Of a DNA stretch of 64,000 nt, positions 25,230 to 41,749 are shown in pieces. The DNA is from Lota lota. Taxonomy: Eukaryota; Chordata; Actinopteri; Gadiformes; Lotidae. The position numbers were made by a program, and so were the translations under genes. The DNA is taken from contig JACYXH010000479.1 in the NCBI GenBank assembly GCA_026745465.1, forward strand, positions 1,689,300 through 1,753,299, read 5' to 3'. How positions within the stretch are numbered: the stretch's first letter is position 1; each line of letters starts with the position of its first letter. The notes beneath the pieces were generated by a model, which had not been told where the DNA came from, searched no databases, and saw only the letters and a list, made by a program, of their open reading frames with translations.

Positions 25230-25415
25230 ATGTGTGTGTGAGAAGTGTGTGTGTGTGTGTGTGTGTGTGTGGGAGGTGTGCAGGTGAGGATGTAGTAGGG
25301 AACGCATGGGACACACACAGAGTTGTAAAGCCAGGGCCCTGCACTGTCGCATAAGGAAAGAAGGGATGTCAAGAAGAGAGCAGAGAGAGAAGACAGACAA
25401 GGGGGGGGGACACAT
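25049..25415. repeat. Tandem duplication containing GT arrays
   Basis: A block beginning ACACACAGAGTTGTAAAGCC and running through GGGCCCTGCACTGTCGC recurs: copy one at about 25,049-25,195 and copy two at about 25,309-25,415. Both are followed by AGAGAGCAGAGAG-rich sequence and a G run. The copies are separated by two GT arrays (25,199-25,232 and 25,244-25,270), so microsatellite-mediated duplication is likely. Confidence 0.8.
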
Positions 25416-25427
25416 GGAGAACAACAC

Positions 25428-25475
25428 ACACACAACACACACATAAACACACACACACACACACACAACAGACAC

Positions 25476-25510
<35 letters not shown>

Positions 25511-25512
25511 CA
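25428..25512. repeat. Interrupted (CA)n microsatellite
   Basis: CA array broken by AACA and AACAGA words. The 256-residue minus-strand frame over this block and its neighbours is repeat-driven. Confidence 0.9.
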
Positions 25513-28552
<3,040 letters not shown>

Positions 28553-28720
28553 TATCGCGTGCCTTGGGCGAGAAGCGCGAAACGCAGGTAATCCACAAGT
28601 TCACGCGATTTGATACGGAGAGTTGACGCGAACAAGATGACTCGGTGATGGTGAACACAAGTTCTTCCACATACTCGTCGGCTGGCTAGACGTATCCGGG
28701 AGCGAAAATGGTGGGGATAG
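28553..28720 (-). promoter_or_regulatory. CpG-rich patch, possible first exon/promoter
   Basis: This patch has many CG dinucleotides (GGGCGAGAAGCGCGAAACGC, CACGCG, ACGCGAAC) in otherwise CpG-poor surroundings. Read on the minus strand it ends at a full GTAAGT donor (28,552-28,547). That is the look of a CpG-island first exon of a minus-strand gene whose remaining exons would lie toward or beyond position 1. No coding sequence can be recognised, and a plus-strand donor-like CGCAGGTAAT at 28,583 makes the direction uncertain. Confidence 0.25.
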
Positions 28721-29282
28721 TATTATTTGTACTCTGACCGGATTGCTTTCTCTGTTTCTTTTCTCCACGTTCACATTCCCTGTGCTGATCAAACCATCAC
28801 ATTCCACCGCGTCCCCAACAATGAAAAAGGTGGGTTTTCCTTTCTGCGCCCGAGGACCCACCCCTTGGAATGACTCTGCGCTGTCTGACCACAAAAAGAA
28901 CGCCCTTCCCGGCTACAAGGTCCCGCCTTCTCAAAACCAGCCGGTAAAAATGTGAGGGGATCCAAACTAGAGGCGGGCGAATTCAAGATCTTGGAGGAAT
29001 AATCCCAGGTATGCAGGCCATCACACTGCCCAAAAAACGACGTTATTATTACGGGATGTTATGTCAGTGGTCACACCACAAGTGTTTTCTATCTGGCTTC
29101 TGCCTGCGTTAAGTGAAGTTGTTTTAGCCTAGGTACCTTTTATGGTTACAGTTTGAGAAATAGCGAGAGACGTTTCTTCTGTGTGCAAGGACTCACTTGA
29201 TGGAAAAATCCAGTAGCTAAGCCTGTCTTCATTACAAAAATACCCCCTCCCTTTTAAATAGTTTTAGTGGGGTGGGGGGTAC
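28721..29282. other. Gene-free stretch
   Basis: No exon or repeat recognised. Confidence 0.45.
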
Positions 29283-29330
29283 ACTAGTACAAAACTTATG
29301 TTTTGTACAAAACTTATGTTTTGTACTAGT
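29283..29330. repeat. Perfect palindrome with internal direct repeat
   Basis: ACTAGTACAAAAC at 29,283 pairs with GTTTTGTACTAGT ending at 29,330. The interior is two copies of ACAAAACTTATGTTTTGT. This is 88 bp upstream of the hAT element and not part of its termini. Confidence 0.75.
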
Positions 29331-29756
29331 TGTTGCTTGGCACTCACTCACACTCGGCATCTCATCTGCATTTAGTCTCGTAGACATTTGAATGTAAAGG
29401 ACATATTTACCAGAAGACATTGGTGTATAGTAACGAAGTAGAAATACTTCGTTACTGTACTTAGGTCGTTTTTTTCAGAATTTGTACTTTACTTTAGTAT
29501 TTAAATTTGTAGCAACTTTCACTTTTACTCCACTACTTTTCCTAAATAAAATGTATACTTTTACTCCAATACATTTCCCCTTAGCATCTTCGTTACTCGC
29601 TACAAAATAAAATTGGAAGAAATGAGAAATGCATGACGTTAAGACGTGGGCACAGGATGTAGCAAGCAGGTTTGTCCAATCAATGGTGGTCCTAGCTAGA
29701 TTGGTAACGTTGATTGGCGAGTTCAATAAGTCCTCTCAACCTACCACGGTTAAGTT

Positions 29757-30333
29757 ACTACAACACCTGCTACTCCTACAACACCTGCTACTTCTACAAC
29801 ACCTGCTACTCCTACAACACCTGCTACTTCTACAACACCTGCTACTCCTACAACACCTGCTACTTCTACAACACCTGCTACTCCTACAACACCTGCTACC
29901 TCTACAACACCTGCTACCCCTACAACACCTGCTACTTCTACAACACCTGCTACTCCTACAACACCTGCTACTTCTACAACACCTGCTACTCCTACAACAC
30001 CTGCTACTCATACAACACCTGCTACTCCTACAACACCTGCTACTCCTACAACACCTGCTACTTCTACAACACCTGCTACTCCTACAACACCTGCTACTTC
30101 TACAACACCTGCTACTCCTACAACACCTGCTACTCTTACAACACCTGCTACTCCTACAACACCTGCTACTCCTACAACACTTGCTACTCCTACAACACCT
30201 GCTACTCCTACAACACCTGCTACTTCTACAACACCTGCTACTCCTACAACACCTGCTACTTCTACAACACCTGCTACTTCTACAACACCTGCTACTCCTA
30301 CAACACCTGCTACTCCTACAACACCTGCTACTC
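29757..30333. repeat. 18-bp VNTR inside the hAT transposase, about 32 units
   Basis: Thirty-two or so near-perfect copies of an 18-bp unit (CCTGCTACTCCTACAACA and CTTCTAC variants). Because 18 is a multiple of 3, all three plus frames and one minus frame stay open. The frame that continues into the BED-like exon reads Thr-Thr-Pro-Ala-Thr-Pro/Ser, so this is probably an expanded Pro/Thr/Ala linker coding repeat. The Leu-Leu-Leu-Gln-His-Leu and Tyr-Asn-Thr-Cys frames are shadows. Confidence 0.93.
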
Positions 30334-32367
<2,034 letters not shown>

Positions 32368-33110
32368 TGAAACACAGTTCCTTAAGTTGTGAAGGCCTCG
32401 TGTTCTTCCAGTGTAATGTGAGGTGGTGTACATGCTTTCTCTGAGATGTTAAGAAGTTGAAGAAAAGAACACTGAAGGAAGGAATGGAAGTGAGGAGGGA
32501 GGGGTGAATGAATGAAGGGAGGAATGGAGCCATGGAGGGATTAATGGAGGTTGAGGAAGAAATGGGTGGTGGATGGGAAGATTGGAGGGAAGGTGAGGAA
32601 AGACCCTTGGTATTGATTTTAGAGTTTATATTTTGAAAGTGTCAAATAGTTCCAATAAATCTCAAAGGGAAAGAAAGATTCTTGCTGCTTTGCTTTTTTT
32701 ATTTACAGCATTTACTTGTACTTGTACTTTCAATACTTAAGTACATTTAATATCAGAAAATTACTTTTGATACTTAAGTACAGTTAATATCAGATACTTT
32801 AAGACTTTTACTCAAGTAGTATTCAATTGGGTGACTTTCAATTGGGTGACTTTCACTTTTACCAGAGTAATTTTCTGGGAATATATTTGTACTTTTACTC
32901 AAGTATGGCTTTCGGGTACTTCTTCCACCACTGCCAGAAGATAAGCTTGATGTATATATCTTTTTGCATTCAACCTTCTATTTTCTTATCTATCTCTTAG
33001 TCCCAACCTGTGTTTCAATGTTCTAATGGTAACGCAAAACATTGAGTGGCATATTGTCGATCTGTACAGCCGCCCTGTAGCAGGAGCCAGTGGCTTCCCT
33101 CTGACAGTTA

Positions 33111-33111
<1 letters not shown>

Positions 33112-33158
<47 letters not shown>

Positions 33159-33162
33159 ACAC
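33112..33162. repeat. Poly-C run joined to (CA)n
   Basis: About 33 C bases (33,112-33,144) followed by a short CA array. Confidence 0.92.
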
Positions 33163-33261
33163 TTGTCTGGGGGAAGAGGATGAGCAACACCTGCAAGACT
33201 CAGCAGGTCCACCCGGACAACGACACGAGTCTAAATCCAGTCTCAATTGGGAAAGGATAGT

Positions 33262-33385
33262 CTATTTAGGGGTTAGGGTATTGGACTTTCAGCAGAAAGG
33301 TTCTGGGTTCGACCCTTGATGTCTGCAGTCTACCTGAATGTAGACTGAGCAAGAAGCCTAATCAGTACCTGTATGTGAAAAAATA
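33262..33385 (+). mobile_element. tRNA-derived SINE fragment
   Basis: An A-box-like GGGGTTAGGGTATTGG is followed at pol III spacing by a B box GGTTCGACCC (TCTGGGTTCGACCCTTGATG). It then has a unique body with TGAATGTAGACTGAGCAAG and an A-rich end (GAAAAAATAAAG). It is not a functional tRNA: the cloverleaf stems do not pair. Confidence 0.7.
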
Positions 33386-35097
33386 AAGATATGCTATAGA
33401 TAACTTAAAAGTATTAAATCCAATGTCTGGACCACAACTAGAATTTTTTACAATAAATGATTGGTTGTTTATCACTATACATTAGCGTAGAATGTACAGC
33501 CTAGCATGTATGTCATATCCGTATCATTAACATATTGAAGGGGAAGAGAACTTTGGCCTTTTGTTGAGGTCAATAGGACTGTAATTGACATTAGGTATTA
33601 CACAATAAAGGTTTGATAAACTATGAATGGTTCATTGTCCTCATTTTTTTTTACCTGTGTGTGTGTGTGTGTCTGTGAGCTGTGTGGGTGTGGGTGTGTG
33701 CTATAAAAGGTTATTATATGATATCCTAATCTATGATGAGAAACTGGTCTCCTTACAAACAGAAAGCAAATATGCCAATCTCAAATTTTCTGTTTTGTGC
33801 AACAAATAGCAGTGTTTCCTGAATGGGTGTACGTGTACTTCGAATCTTTCTAAAAACGTGTCCTTTTTGTTGTTTTAATATAAGTACAAGTTCGGTAATT
33901 CTTTCCAATAGATGACACAAATCTTAAATGAAGCACTACCTCTTGTTTCTCACTAAACTAGGTATTTGTAGTGCCACCCATTTAATGTTCATGTTTACGC
34001 CAAATAACATACATATAAGCCTACATGCATTTTCACCCCCCTCCCCAAAATGGTTTGTGATGGTGTACATTAATAAAAGAATTGTTTGAGAGCCATTCCT
34101 GTATAGCATATAAACATTCAGTCACACAAGGTCAAACAAAATAATGTTGAACATGCCAATTTGTCATTGCGTCACCCATATCTTTCAAGCTATGCTACAG
34201 CTCGCTGTTGTATTTGCATATCATATTTGCCTGACACAATTGTGCAATAAAAAATAATTATCCAAAAAACACTCCTTTGTGGGGTTTCTCACAGTTGACT
34301 CACTGTCCCATCCCATCAACCTATCATGAACCATTCCTCCCTTCTTAAAATATGAATATTCCTCTTATCATATCATTTGACAAAATCAGTGAGGAGTAGT
34401 GTCGTTGGCTCTATCTCCAGAAAGGGGAAAAGGCCAAACAAAGTGAAAAATTAAGAGGAAGTTAAATCAATTTTGTAGAAGCTGCTGTGTGCTAAAGGCA
34501 GTCCAAGGTCTGCCCAACATCTGAGCACCACGGAGCCAAGAAGGAGCACAGTTGCATGTTCGGGGACGTGTGTGTGTGTGTGTGCATGCACATTTTTGTG
34601 TGTGAGTGTTTGCTAAACGTGTGTTTGTGTGTGTGTGTGCATGTGTGTGTGTGTGTGTGTGCGCTCCAGCCTGCACATTTAACCATGTTCAAAAGAGAGA
34701 GAAGGAAAGGAGAGACTAGGGGAAATACAATGTGTATTAATCAATACATCAATATATAGGTTCAGCCTGTAGTTCATGAATGGTAAGTTGTAAATAATGA
34801 AGAGATACATTTGCATTTGAATACACAGGTACCCAAAAAAGAAAAAGTGAGGAGATGGAAGTTACAAACCAGAGTGGAAACTAACCTGTTATGTAGATGA
34901 AGCCATGCAACTCTCATGTTTCCCTCCTGGCGCACTTGGCTCACTCACAATTTTGGAAATTTGCTGAAATAAATCTAATTAACCGAGGCTCGAATGTTAA
35001 ACGAACTGGAACGTAGCGCGATCAGAGGTGAGCAGGGTTTGGGATTTACCTCATGCCATACGGTGAAGACGCACTTGGTGAGCACACACAAGCACAT

Positions 35098-35100
<3 letters not shown>
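33386..35100. other. Gene-free stretch
   Basis: No supported exon. AT-rich, with interrupted GT-rich sequence at 34,568-34,660 that yields Cys/Val and Thr/His frames only. Confidence 0.5.

Positions 35101-35150
<50 letters not shown>
35101..35150. repeat. (CA)n microsatellite, about 50 bp
   Basis: Uninterrupted CA array. Confidence 0.95.
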
Positions 35151-35155
<5 letters not shown>

Positions 35156-36299
35156 AGGAAGAGCTGTCTCCCCTGGCCCACATCCTTCCTAATCACAAAC
35201 ATCCTCCACCGGCATCATTGGCTACTAGGAACACATAGACAGTACATGAATCATAGATGAGCAACATATGTCGTCATTGACAGTCCTACAACAGATTATC
35301 CAAAAACCTATAGTATTTAGTTTTTTTATAGGGCAAAGTTTTCCTTGTAACATGGTTAAGTGGGATCTATTCCAGATTCACAGATAATTGTTTCTCTATA
35401 TTTATTTTTTTACAGCAAGGATTAAGGATGAATCTATTTACTTTCCAAATCTAGTCGCACTGATTTATGATTCTACTGATTGATGCCCATCTAAATGTGT
35501 TGTTCACAAAGGCAGCAGCAAACAGTATACTGCAAGCTGTATAGCTGAAATGCCAGTCCCTTCCCTTTCCAGTTATTTTAAAAGGTTTTTATAAAATCAT
35601 ATGAAACCACATCATAGCTTTGACCATGGTTGAGGCCTAGAAACAGGTAATGTAGGAGATGTTATGCAATGTAATCAAGCGTTGTGTACAAGTCTATGAA
35701 CTTGGATCATCGTGTCATTTCTGTCAACTACAGAAACAAGCTTATGTTATTATACCATGTGATTTATATTACCTGCTTAACTCATCTGTTGAGCACAATC
35801 TTCCACATTCCACGTGCCAAACCAAGTGTGACCCGTGTGTGTGCGTCACCCACACCCATACCCACACAAACACACACACACACAAAAACACCAACTTGTC
35901 TATTAAGCACTATTTTGCTAAATACGTATGTTATAAGTGTTTATGATGACTTTGGATAAGTGGCTAATAAAGACCTGGATTGTGTCGTTTACATGTTATT
36001 TTAATAGATGCCAAAGTTGTTCAAGTTAATCCCTGTTCATCTTCATTGTATCGGCATTAGCTCAAACATTATGGAGAGCTTTGTTCTCCATGATGGGATG
36101 AAAGTTATTTTATCAGCACTCCCAGGACTTCTGGCCAGGGTGGAGGACTCGCTGTGGTTTTTAGGAACCGCTTTCCAAGTTGGACGGTGAGCTGGGTCTT
36201 TCTCCTTGTTTGAACTGCAGATGACCAAAGTTATTTCATTCGTTTTTATTTTATTGTCATTTACACACCCCTGGTTCAAATAGGTCATAGCTCAAATAG
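35151..36299. other. Gene-free stretch
   Basis: No supported gene. The last few hundred bases may be the decayed upstream part of the LINE that follows, but I see no diagnostic motif there. Confidence 0.45.
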
Positions 36300-36866
36300 T
36301 TTTTCATCATTAGGTTGGACAGAGTTATTATGGTTGCCACAATAATGCAGCCATATAATGGTATGTCTGCATTTCTTCCAGATTTGCTGCTGATTGGCTT
36401 AATGTCACTGAGTCTCTTAATTTTATTCATCACGTTTCTGGTCCCACACACAGGGGTCATACTTTTGACCTTGTTTTTACGCTTGGCTTAGATATTGATT
36501 CTATCTGCACTGAGGAGCTGTGTCTTACTGATGATGAATGTGTTTTGTTTAACCTGTCTCTTATTTTTCAATTCTCTGCCCAGTCAGTAAACATGAAATT
36601 TGCTCTTGCATCTTATATTGCCTCTCGGCTGAGAAGTTTTCTGCAGCTTTGGACCCAAGCGCATTGTTGTCTTCCAACACTGATGTAGCTTGTCCGGTCT
36701 TCTCCTTTAATACATATTGCTCAGCCGTTTTGGATAAAGTGGCTCAGAGAAAAATGCAACTTGTTGTTCTATGTTTTATGTTCACCGTCTCTATTACAAA
36801 GACCTTATAACTGAGTTTAACAGCATGGTTAAGGATGCGACGGCGATAGCGTCTCTTTTAGATAAA

Positions 36867-37835
36867 CTCCATGTGGTTTCTGTCAGAAGCATTCCACTCT
36901 TCTCAGGGTCTCCATTGACATAACCAGGCGTGGATTAATGCACAGGCTGGCCTAGGCCACAGTCTAGGGGCCTCACGTGTGCAAGAGCCCCGGATTGGCC
37001 GGACATCTTTTAAATATCTACATTGAATACGTCAAATAATGCATCACTGTTACTGGACAGCATAGCGGCAAAATATCAGAAAGAAATATGATAGCGGAGC
37101 ACTAAAGCTAAAAGCTGTTTCTGTTCTGTATTTTTGGGCTGACATGGTAACCGTGGTTAGGAAATTATGACGTAATTTAATAACTATATATTAATTGATA
37201 TGTATGTATACATGTGTAGCAATGTCCATACTACATGCCACCTAGGTGGCTCCCATACTCCACCTAGGTGACTTTCCTCGGGCTCCTCCAAACAATTGGA
37301 CACAGGGTGGTGATGTTGAAAACCGGTTTATTGTAAAAGTTGCAGACGGTGCTCCGTGCTGCCATGCCAAAGAGCTCTCCTCGAGTGTGTGTGGTGGTGG
37401 CTGGTTTAACCTGTGCACACTGATTGCTCAATGTGCAACAGGTGTGCAGCCCCACCCAGCCCCAGAGTCCAATCAGTCTGACTCAGGCCAGGTGAGGCTG
37501 CTTAAACCAGCCACCATCCACACACACTCCCACAACATGTATTATGTCTATTGATGCATGTGTATATTGTTATATGTTGTGTATATTAATGTATTGTTGA
37601 GAGAACATTTACGTTAACAGTGCATGACTGCTGTGATAATATTGCAGACGCTAGTCTGATGAAGACATTTTCCCATTGTATCTGTCTTCATCCAGAATAA
37701 ACAGGTGGAAACCACGTCATTGTCTGTCAGTCCTTGATCGCTTTGATCATGTTTACACTGCTATGAAGCGTGCTTCATTGCTGAATAAATGGTTAGCATA
37801 AAGTGGAGTTATAACTGATATACAGATAACATGAA
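36867..37835. repeat. Block shared with the ptafr repeat units (outlying copy)
   Basis: Apart from one insertion, this block is colinear with 44,314-44,954 and 48,885-49,525, from CTCCATGTGGTTTCTGTCAG to CAGATAACATGAA. It begins with a short LINE piece (CGFCQK and LLRVSIDI in translation). It then enters a non-LINE element starting near AACCAGGCGTGGATTAATGC, with the small palindrome CCTAGGCCACAG(T/C)CTAGG. That element looks like a non-autonomous DNA transposon, but its ends are not proven. Confidence 0.75.
37216..37540. mobile_element. 325-bp insertion with 6-bp target duplication
   Basis: The insertion is flanked by ACATGT at 37,210-37,215 and 37,535-37,540. The same site is empty in both related blocks (TATACATGTATTATG near 44,655 and 49,225). 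Inside, GTGGTGGCTGGTTTAA (about 37,390) and TTAAACCAGCCACCATCC (about 37,503) form an inverted pair. Family unknown. Confidence 0.75.
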
Positions 37836-38965
37836 ACGGCTTGGCCTACATGGCCCTACATGTCTGAAACTGCTGTTCTTTCCTGTGGTGTGCCTCAAGG
37901 TTCTCTCTGGGGTCCTATGTAATTTTCAATGTATATGATTCCCTTAGGTCATATTGTTAGCAAATACAGTATCTCATATCACTGTTACGCTGATGATATT
38001 TAGCTATATGTCTCTTTTAAGACTGATGAGACTGCAAACTGACTTTTGCACAATTGTTTGACTGCCATTAAGGACTGGATGGCTAACAACTCTTCACAGC
38101 TAAACGCGGATAGGACTGAGGTCCTTATATTTGCTTCGGACAGCATAGCGTCCATAGTTGCTCAGTGTATTGGGTCCGTTTCTTAGGCTGTACAGTCTAA
38201 AATTTGAAATCTCAAGGCTATGCACTTTGATGAACATATGAAATCGTTGTTCCCTACATGTTTCTTCCATCTAAGAAACATTGCCATTCTTCACGTCTGT
38301 TTACCGTCTCAACCTGAGCTAGATATGATCATTCACGCTTTTATATTCTCCTGGCTAGACTACTGCATTTCCTTTTCTACCTGCCTCTGCAAGCCGTCTC
38401 TGGACCGTCTATGAATGGTCCAGAATGCTGCTGCTAGGGTGTTGACCAGGTCCATCAGGACAACTCACATCACACCCATATTATCTTTTTAACATTGGCT
38501 TCCCAACAAGTTCAGGATAAATTTTAAGGTACTTGTTTGTACATAAAAAGCCAAGGAACCTGTGTACATTTCTGACGATGCCCCTTCCTTAACTCACCAG
38601 TAGGTCACTTAGGTTTTCTGACCAGGGCTTACTGGTTGTCGACTAAAAACAAAGCATTCAATTGATTCAAACTGGCCTATGTCTTGCCACATGCTGTAGT
38701 GTGTGTAATTCTGTGTGTTTTTAAGGTCTGTTGCTGCTTATGTTTTATTGTTTCTTTCATTTAACTGTGTTATGGTCTTATTTATTTTATTTTTTTATTT
38801 TTAATGAAGCACTTTCTGATCATGTTCTGTGAAAGGGGCTATACTAAATAAACTTAACTTACTTTTTGTTCACGCTGCTATGGTGATAAAATTGATAAAT
38901 CAATTAATCAAAAATGAAGGATCTGAATTTACTTAATTATCTTGACTAAATACCGGATGCCCTGG

Positions 38966-38966
<1 letters not shown>

Positions 38967-39015
<49 letters not shown>

Positions 39016-39030
39016 TCTCTCTCTCTCTCT
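38967..39030. repeat. (CT)n microsatellite
   Basis: CT array with one CA interruption. Confidence 0.95.
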
Positions 39031-39626
39031 CCCACTCTCTCTAACTGCCACGGCAGGGGGACATTCCTCTTAAACCTCCCTCTCTGGCATGCTGTAAGTC
39101 TGCCTGGCCTGAGTCCTCAGCCCTAGACAAAGAAAAACGAACAAAAAAGAACAAAACTTCCATGAAACATCCATAGCTTCTTCCTCCTTCCAACGATGGA
39201 CAGAAAAGCTACCATGGGTTTGATGCCCCAATGTCCACAGTTAACCTGTAAGCATCCTTGCTCAAGCGGCCTAAAGTGCACCTTGACCTTGAACACATTG
39301 GTAACCTTAATTCAGTGTAAGTTGCTTTGTATAAAAGCATCAAAGCAATTAAGGGGGAGAGGGGCAGGTGACAGGAGCACTGGGTCAAAGGTTGTGTAAA
39401 GGGAGGATGGGACATGCAGGATCTCTCTCCCTCCCTGCCCTCACAATGGAACGTACAACCCTGAGGACTGCAGCTCTCCCATGCCAACACGGGCTCTGCA
39501 ATTTAGAAGAAATGGAGGTCCTTGGCAGTGTTCCCTCTCTCTTTGTCTCTTTGCCTCTCCTCTCTCTCTCTCCTTCCTTCTCTCTGAACACCTGCACTGA
39601 AAGCCTACCGTGCTTTATCTGCATTA
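39031..39626. other. Gene-free stretch before the ptafr array
   Basis: No supported exon. The open frames on both strands lack domains. Confidence 0.45.
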
Positions 39627-39635
39627 TCTGTTGAG

Positions 39636-39673
39636 ATTAAGAGATTCCTTAGTGTGACCCGTGCAGCAGAGCA
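39636..39673 (+). other. Exon-like fragment repeated in all three units
   Basis: In translation this reads EIKRFLSVTRAAEQNIR and runs into a GTACGT donor-like site. The same stretch is kept at 44,974-45,011 and 49,545-49,582. In unit 2 it is preceded in frame by ATG and Glu codons; in unit 3 a TAA interrupts the preceding codons. It may be a displaced exon of another gene caught in the duplication, or chance. I do not recognise the protein. Confidence 0.3.
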
Positions 39674-39769
39674 GAACATCAGGGTACGTGTACTGCACGG
39701 ACTGGTGGCTCGGTTCTCCAGCGCAGAGGGGCCACTCATTGCCTTCATAACCCTTCTACACACGCATGC

Positions 39770-39783
39770 ACGCACACGCACAC

Positions 39784-39838
<55 letters not shown>
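39770..39838. repeat. (CA)n microsatellite in unit 1 only
   Basis: CA array with CG interruptions at its start. It lies in the block absent from units 2 and 3. Confidence 0.95.
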
Positions 39839-39840
<2 letters not shown>

Positions 39841-40599
39841 GGAGGAATGAGTTGAATGTACGAGAACAGCAATTTGCGTAAGGATTAGATAGTATGAAAA
39901 CCAACCCATAAAATAGAAACTGAATTCATACCATCTCCATTCATTGCTGAAATGAACGACAAGATGATTTTAAGTCCACAAGCCTGTATTGTAACGCATG
40001 GCAGTTCTGCAAAATGACTACAGTTTTGTTTCCACTGCCGAGTCGTAAAACCAGGCTCTTAAGGGATACAGGGGCTTGTTAACCTTAATGTACGAATTAA
40101 ACAGTGGCCCCGGAGAGACCAGGTTGCTTTTACAAAAATACCTACCACTGACCAGGTGTGGATATTAACATATCAGAGGTTCGTAGGACAGTATGCGCAC
40201 TGCGAGAAATTTGCATAATTTGTGAGCAATTGTGGGCATAGATGCCCATAAATGGCATGGCTGTCTACTCCTCAACGTCTTTTAGGACTTTTTATAAATC
40301 TCTGCTTCGACCTAGCCATAGAAATCCAGCAATTGATACACCTATATAATCTTGTTTTCATATCTATATAAATACATGTAGCAGTAATTAGATTAGGAGT
40401 ATGATCCATTAATTCAAGACATTATGATATTGATATATTCATGAGGTATAAGAAAACGTAACATGTATAGAATAGATTCGATGAACGTGAATATAGATGT
40501 AAAACTGTCATTTCAACAATGCTCTGAAAAAGGGAAATGCGCTGATAAGGTCAATGTGCAACTCTGGGGTTTCCCATAACACCGCCAACACCTTTCTTG

Positions 40600-40729
40600 A
40601 CGCAATCTCTTCTCCGCTTCTCATTGAGTCTCACCAGTCCGACAGATGCGCGCGTGTTTGACTTGCTCAGGAGGATCTGCTCTCGCATTTTAAGTGAAGA
40701 GATAAAGAGAAGAACCCCTGTGTCTACAG
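40600..40729 (+). other. ptafr: ptafr copy 1 non-coding first exon (3' boundary at 40,729)
   Basis: The sequence is conserved in all three units and ends in ACAG|GTAAGTTTCAG, a strong donor. The matching acceptor is at 42,339-42,340. The transcription start is not visible; the start given is only where conserved CpG-containing sequence (GATGCGCGCG) begins. PTAFR genes are known to have 5' non-coding exons before a single coding exon, which fits. Confidence 0.6.
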
Positions 40730-41185
40730 GTAAGTTTCAGGACTGTTGAATGTGTTATAATACAGCTTACAAATTACTTACTGGTTTTGGAAGTATAGGT
40801 TAGTTGTGTGTCAGCCTGTGGATGTGGATGGCTGTCTGTGGTTTTCGCAATGACCCAACAGGCCGTCCAGCCTATAAAATGATTTAAACCAAAGAAATTG
40901 AGTTTAATATCTGAATTTCAAAAATAAAGTCTGAAGTTCATTTCGATTATGAGGTCGAAATTCCTTTAATTTCACTTTTAAATTGAAGCTACGAGATAAA
41001 GCCAGAACTGTAATTGCATCGGAGAGGTGGCTGCGTTTGTGCAAGATGAACCAACGAGCAAATATGTAAAGATATCAATTGCAGGCGATCCACAGTGATA
41101 CAACTATTACTACTACTACTACTATTCAGACTTTATTCTCAAAGTTTTAAATGTATTTGACTCTCAAAATTTCAATTTTAATTAG

Positions 41186-41749
41186 GTATTCACAGAGTAT
41201 CTGTGGATGCCTATTTTTATTATATGAATTCTTGATATTACTATTTTTTTATTTGACGGCCCATATCTCAAACTCTGAGTTGCAAAAAGTTTTCAAATTG
41301 CTCAGACCTATATGTATCCTGGTAACTTAGGTCTCAAAAACGTTTACCGTTTGTCGAAATGCCCATTGGGGGCGCTGTCACTTCCAGTCAAAGTTAAACG
41401 CTCGGCATTTCTGCCCCGATAGATTAAAAATTCTGAAACTTGGTGTACATGCCTTTTTTTGCATGCTGAACATGTTTGCCTTGGACCCATAATGTCCGTC
41501 AGAATAGATTTAGCTGTACAGTGAGTATTTCGGGAAAACTTCAAAAATATTCTTATTCAGAACCATAGCCTTAAACGAAAGACAGTTTTGATATTCATGA
41601 TCTATGGACTTGCCTGATTAAAAGTCAAAGGAATGGTTTTGATTGTGTAAAAAATGGCCGTGTTATGGCATATTCAATATATGCTGATTAGCGAATATTT
41701 TGCAGTCCTAGTTATTATTATTAAAAAAATAAAAATAATATTATTCCCA
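41186..41749. repeat. Intron segment unique to ptafr copy 1
   Basis: In copies 2 and 3 the sequence joins directly from TTTCAATTTTAACTAA/GAATTAA to AAACACACTTTTTTGG. In copy 1 about 560 bp lies between the equivalent points, including the dispersed repeat shared with 9,430-9,640. It is either an insertion in copy 1 or a deletion shared by copies 2 and 3. Confidence 0.7.

Larger units (their letters stand above)
36300..38870 (+). mobile_element. Decayed L2-like LINE, interrupted by insertions
   Basis: Plus-strand remains of a non-LTR retrotransposon. At 36,380-36,550 the translation reads WLNVTESLNFIHHVSGPTHR, then GHTFDLVFTLGLDID, the C-terminal end of an AP-endonuclease domain. At about 37,880-38,030 it reads GVPQGS (as CVPQGSL-like), then YADDI, the reverse-transcriptase active-site region. 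At 38,220-38,560 HLRNIA, LDYC, QNAAARVLT and HWLP follow in the usual order. The 3' end near 38,868 (GTGAAAGGGGCTATACTAAATAAAC) is of the L2 type. Many stops and frameshifts make it inactive. A separate block (36,867-37,835) sits between the endonuclease and reverse-transcriptase parts. Confidence 0.85.

Noticed and set aside
33262..33385. A functional tRNA gene
   Set aside because: A and B boxes are present, but the acceptor and anticodon stems do not pair and a SINE-like body follows.
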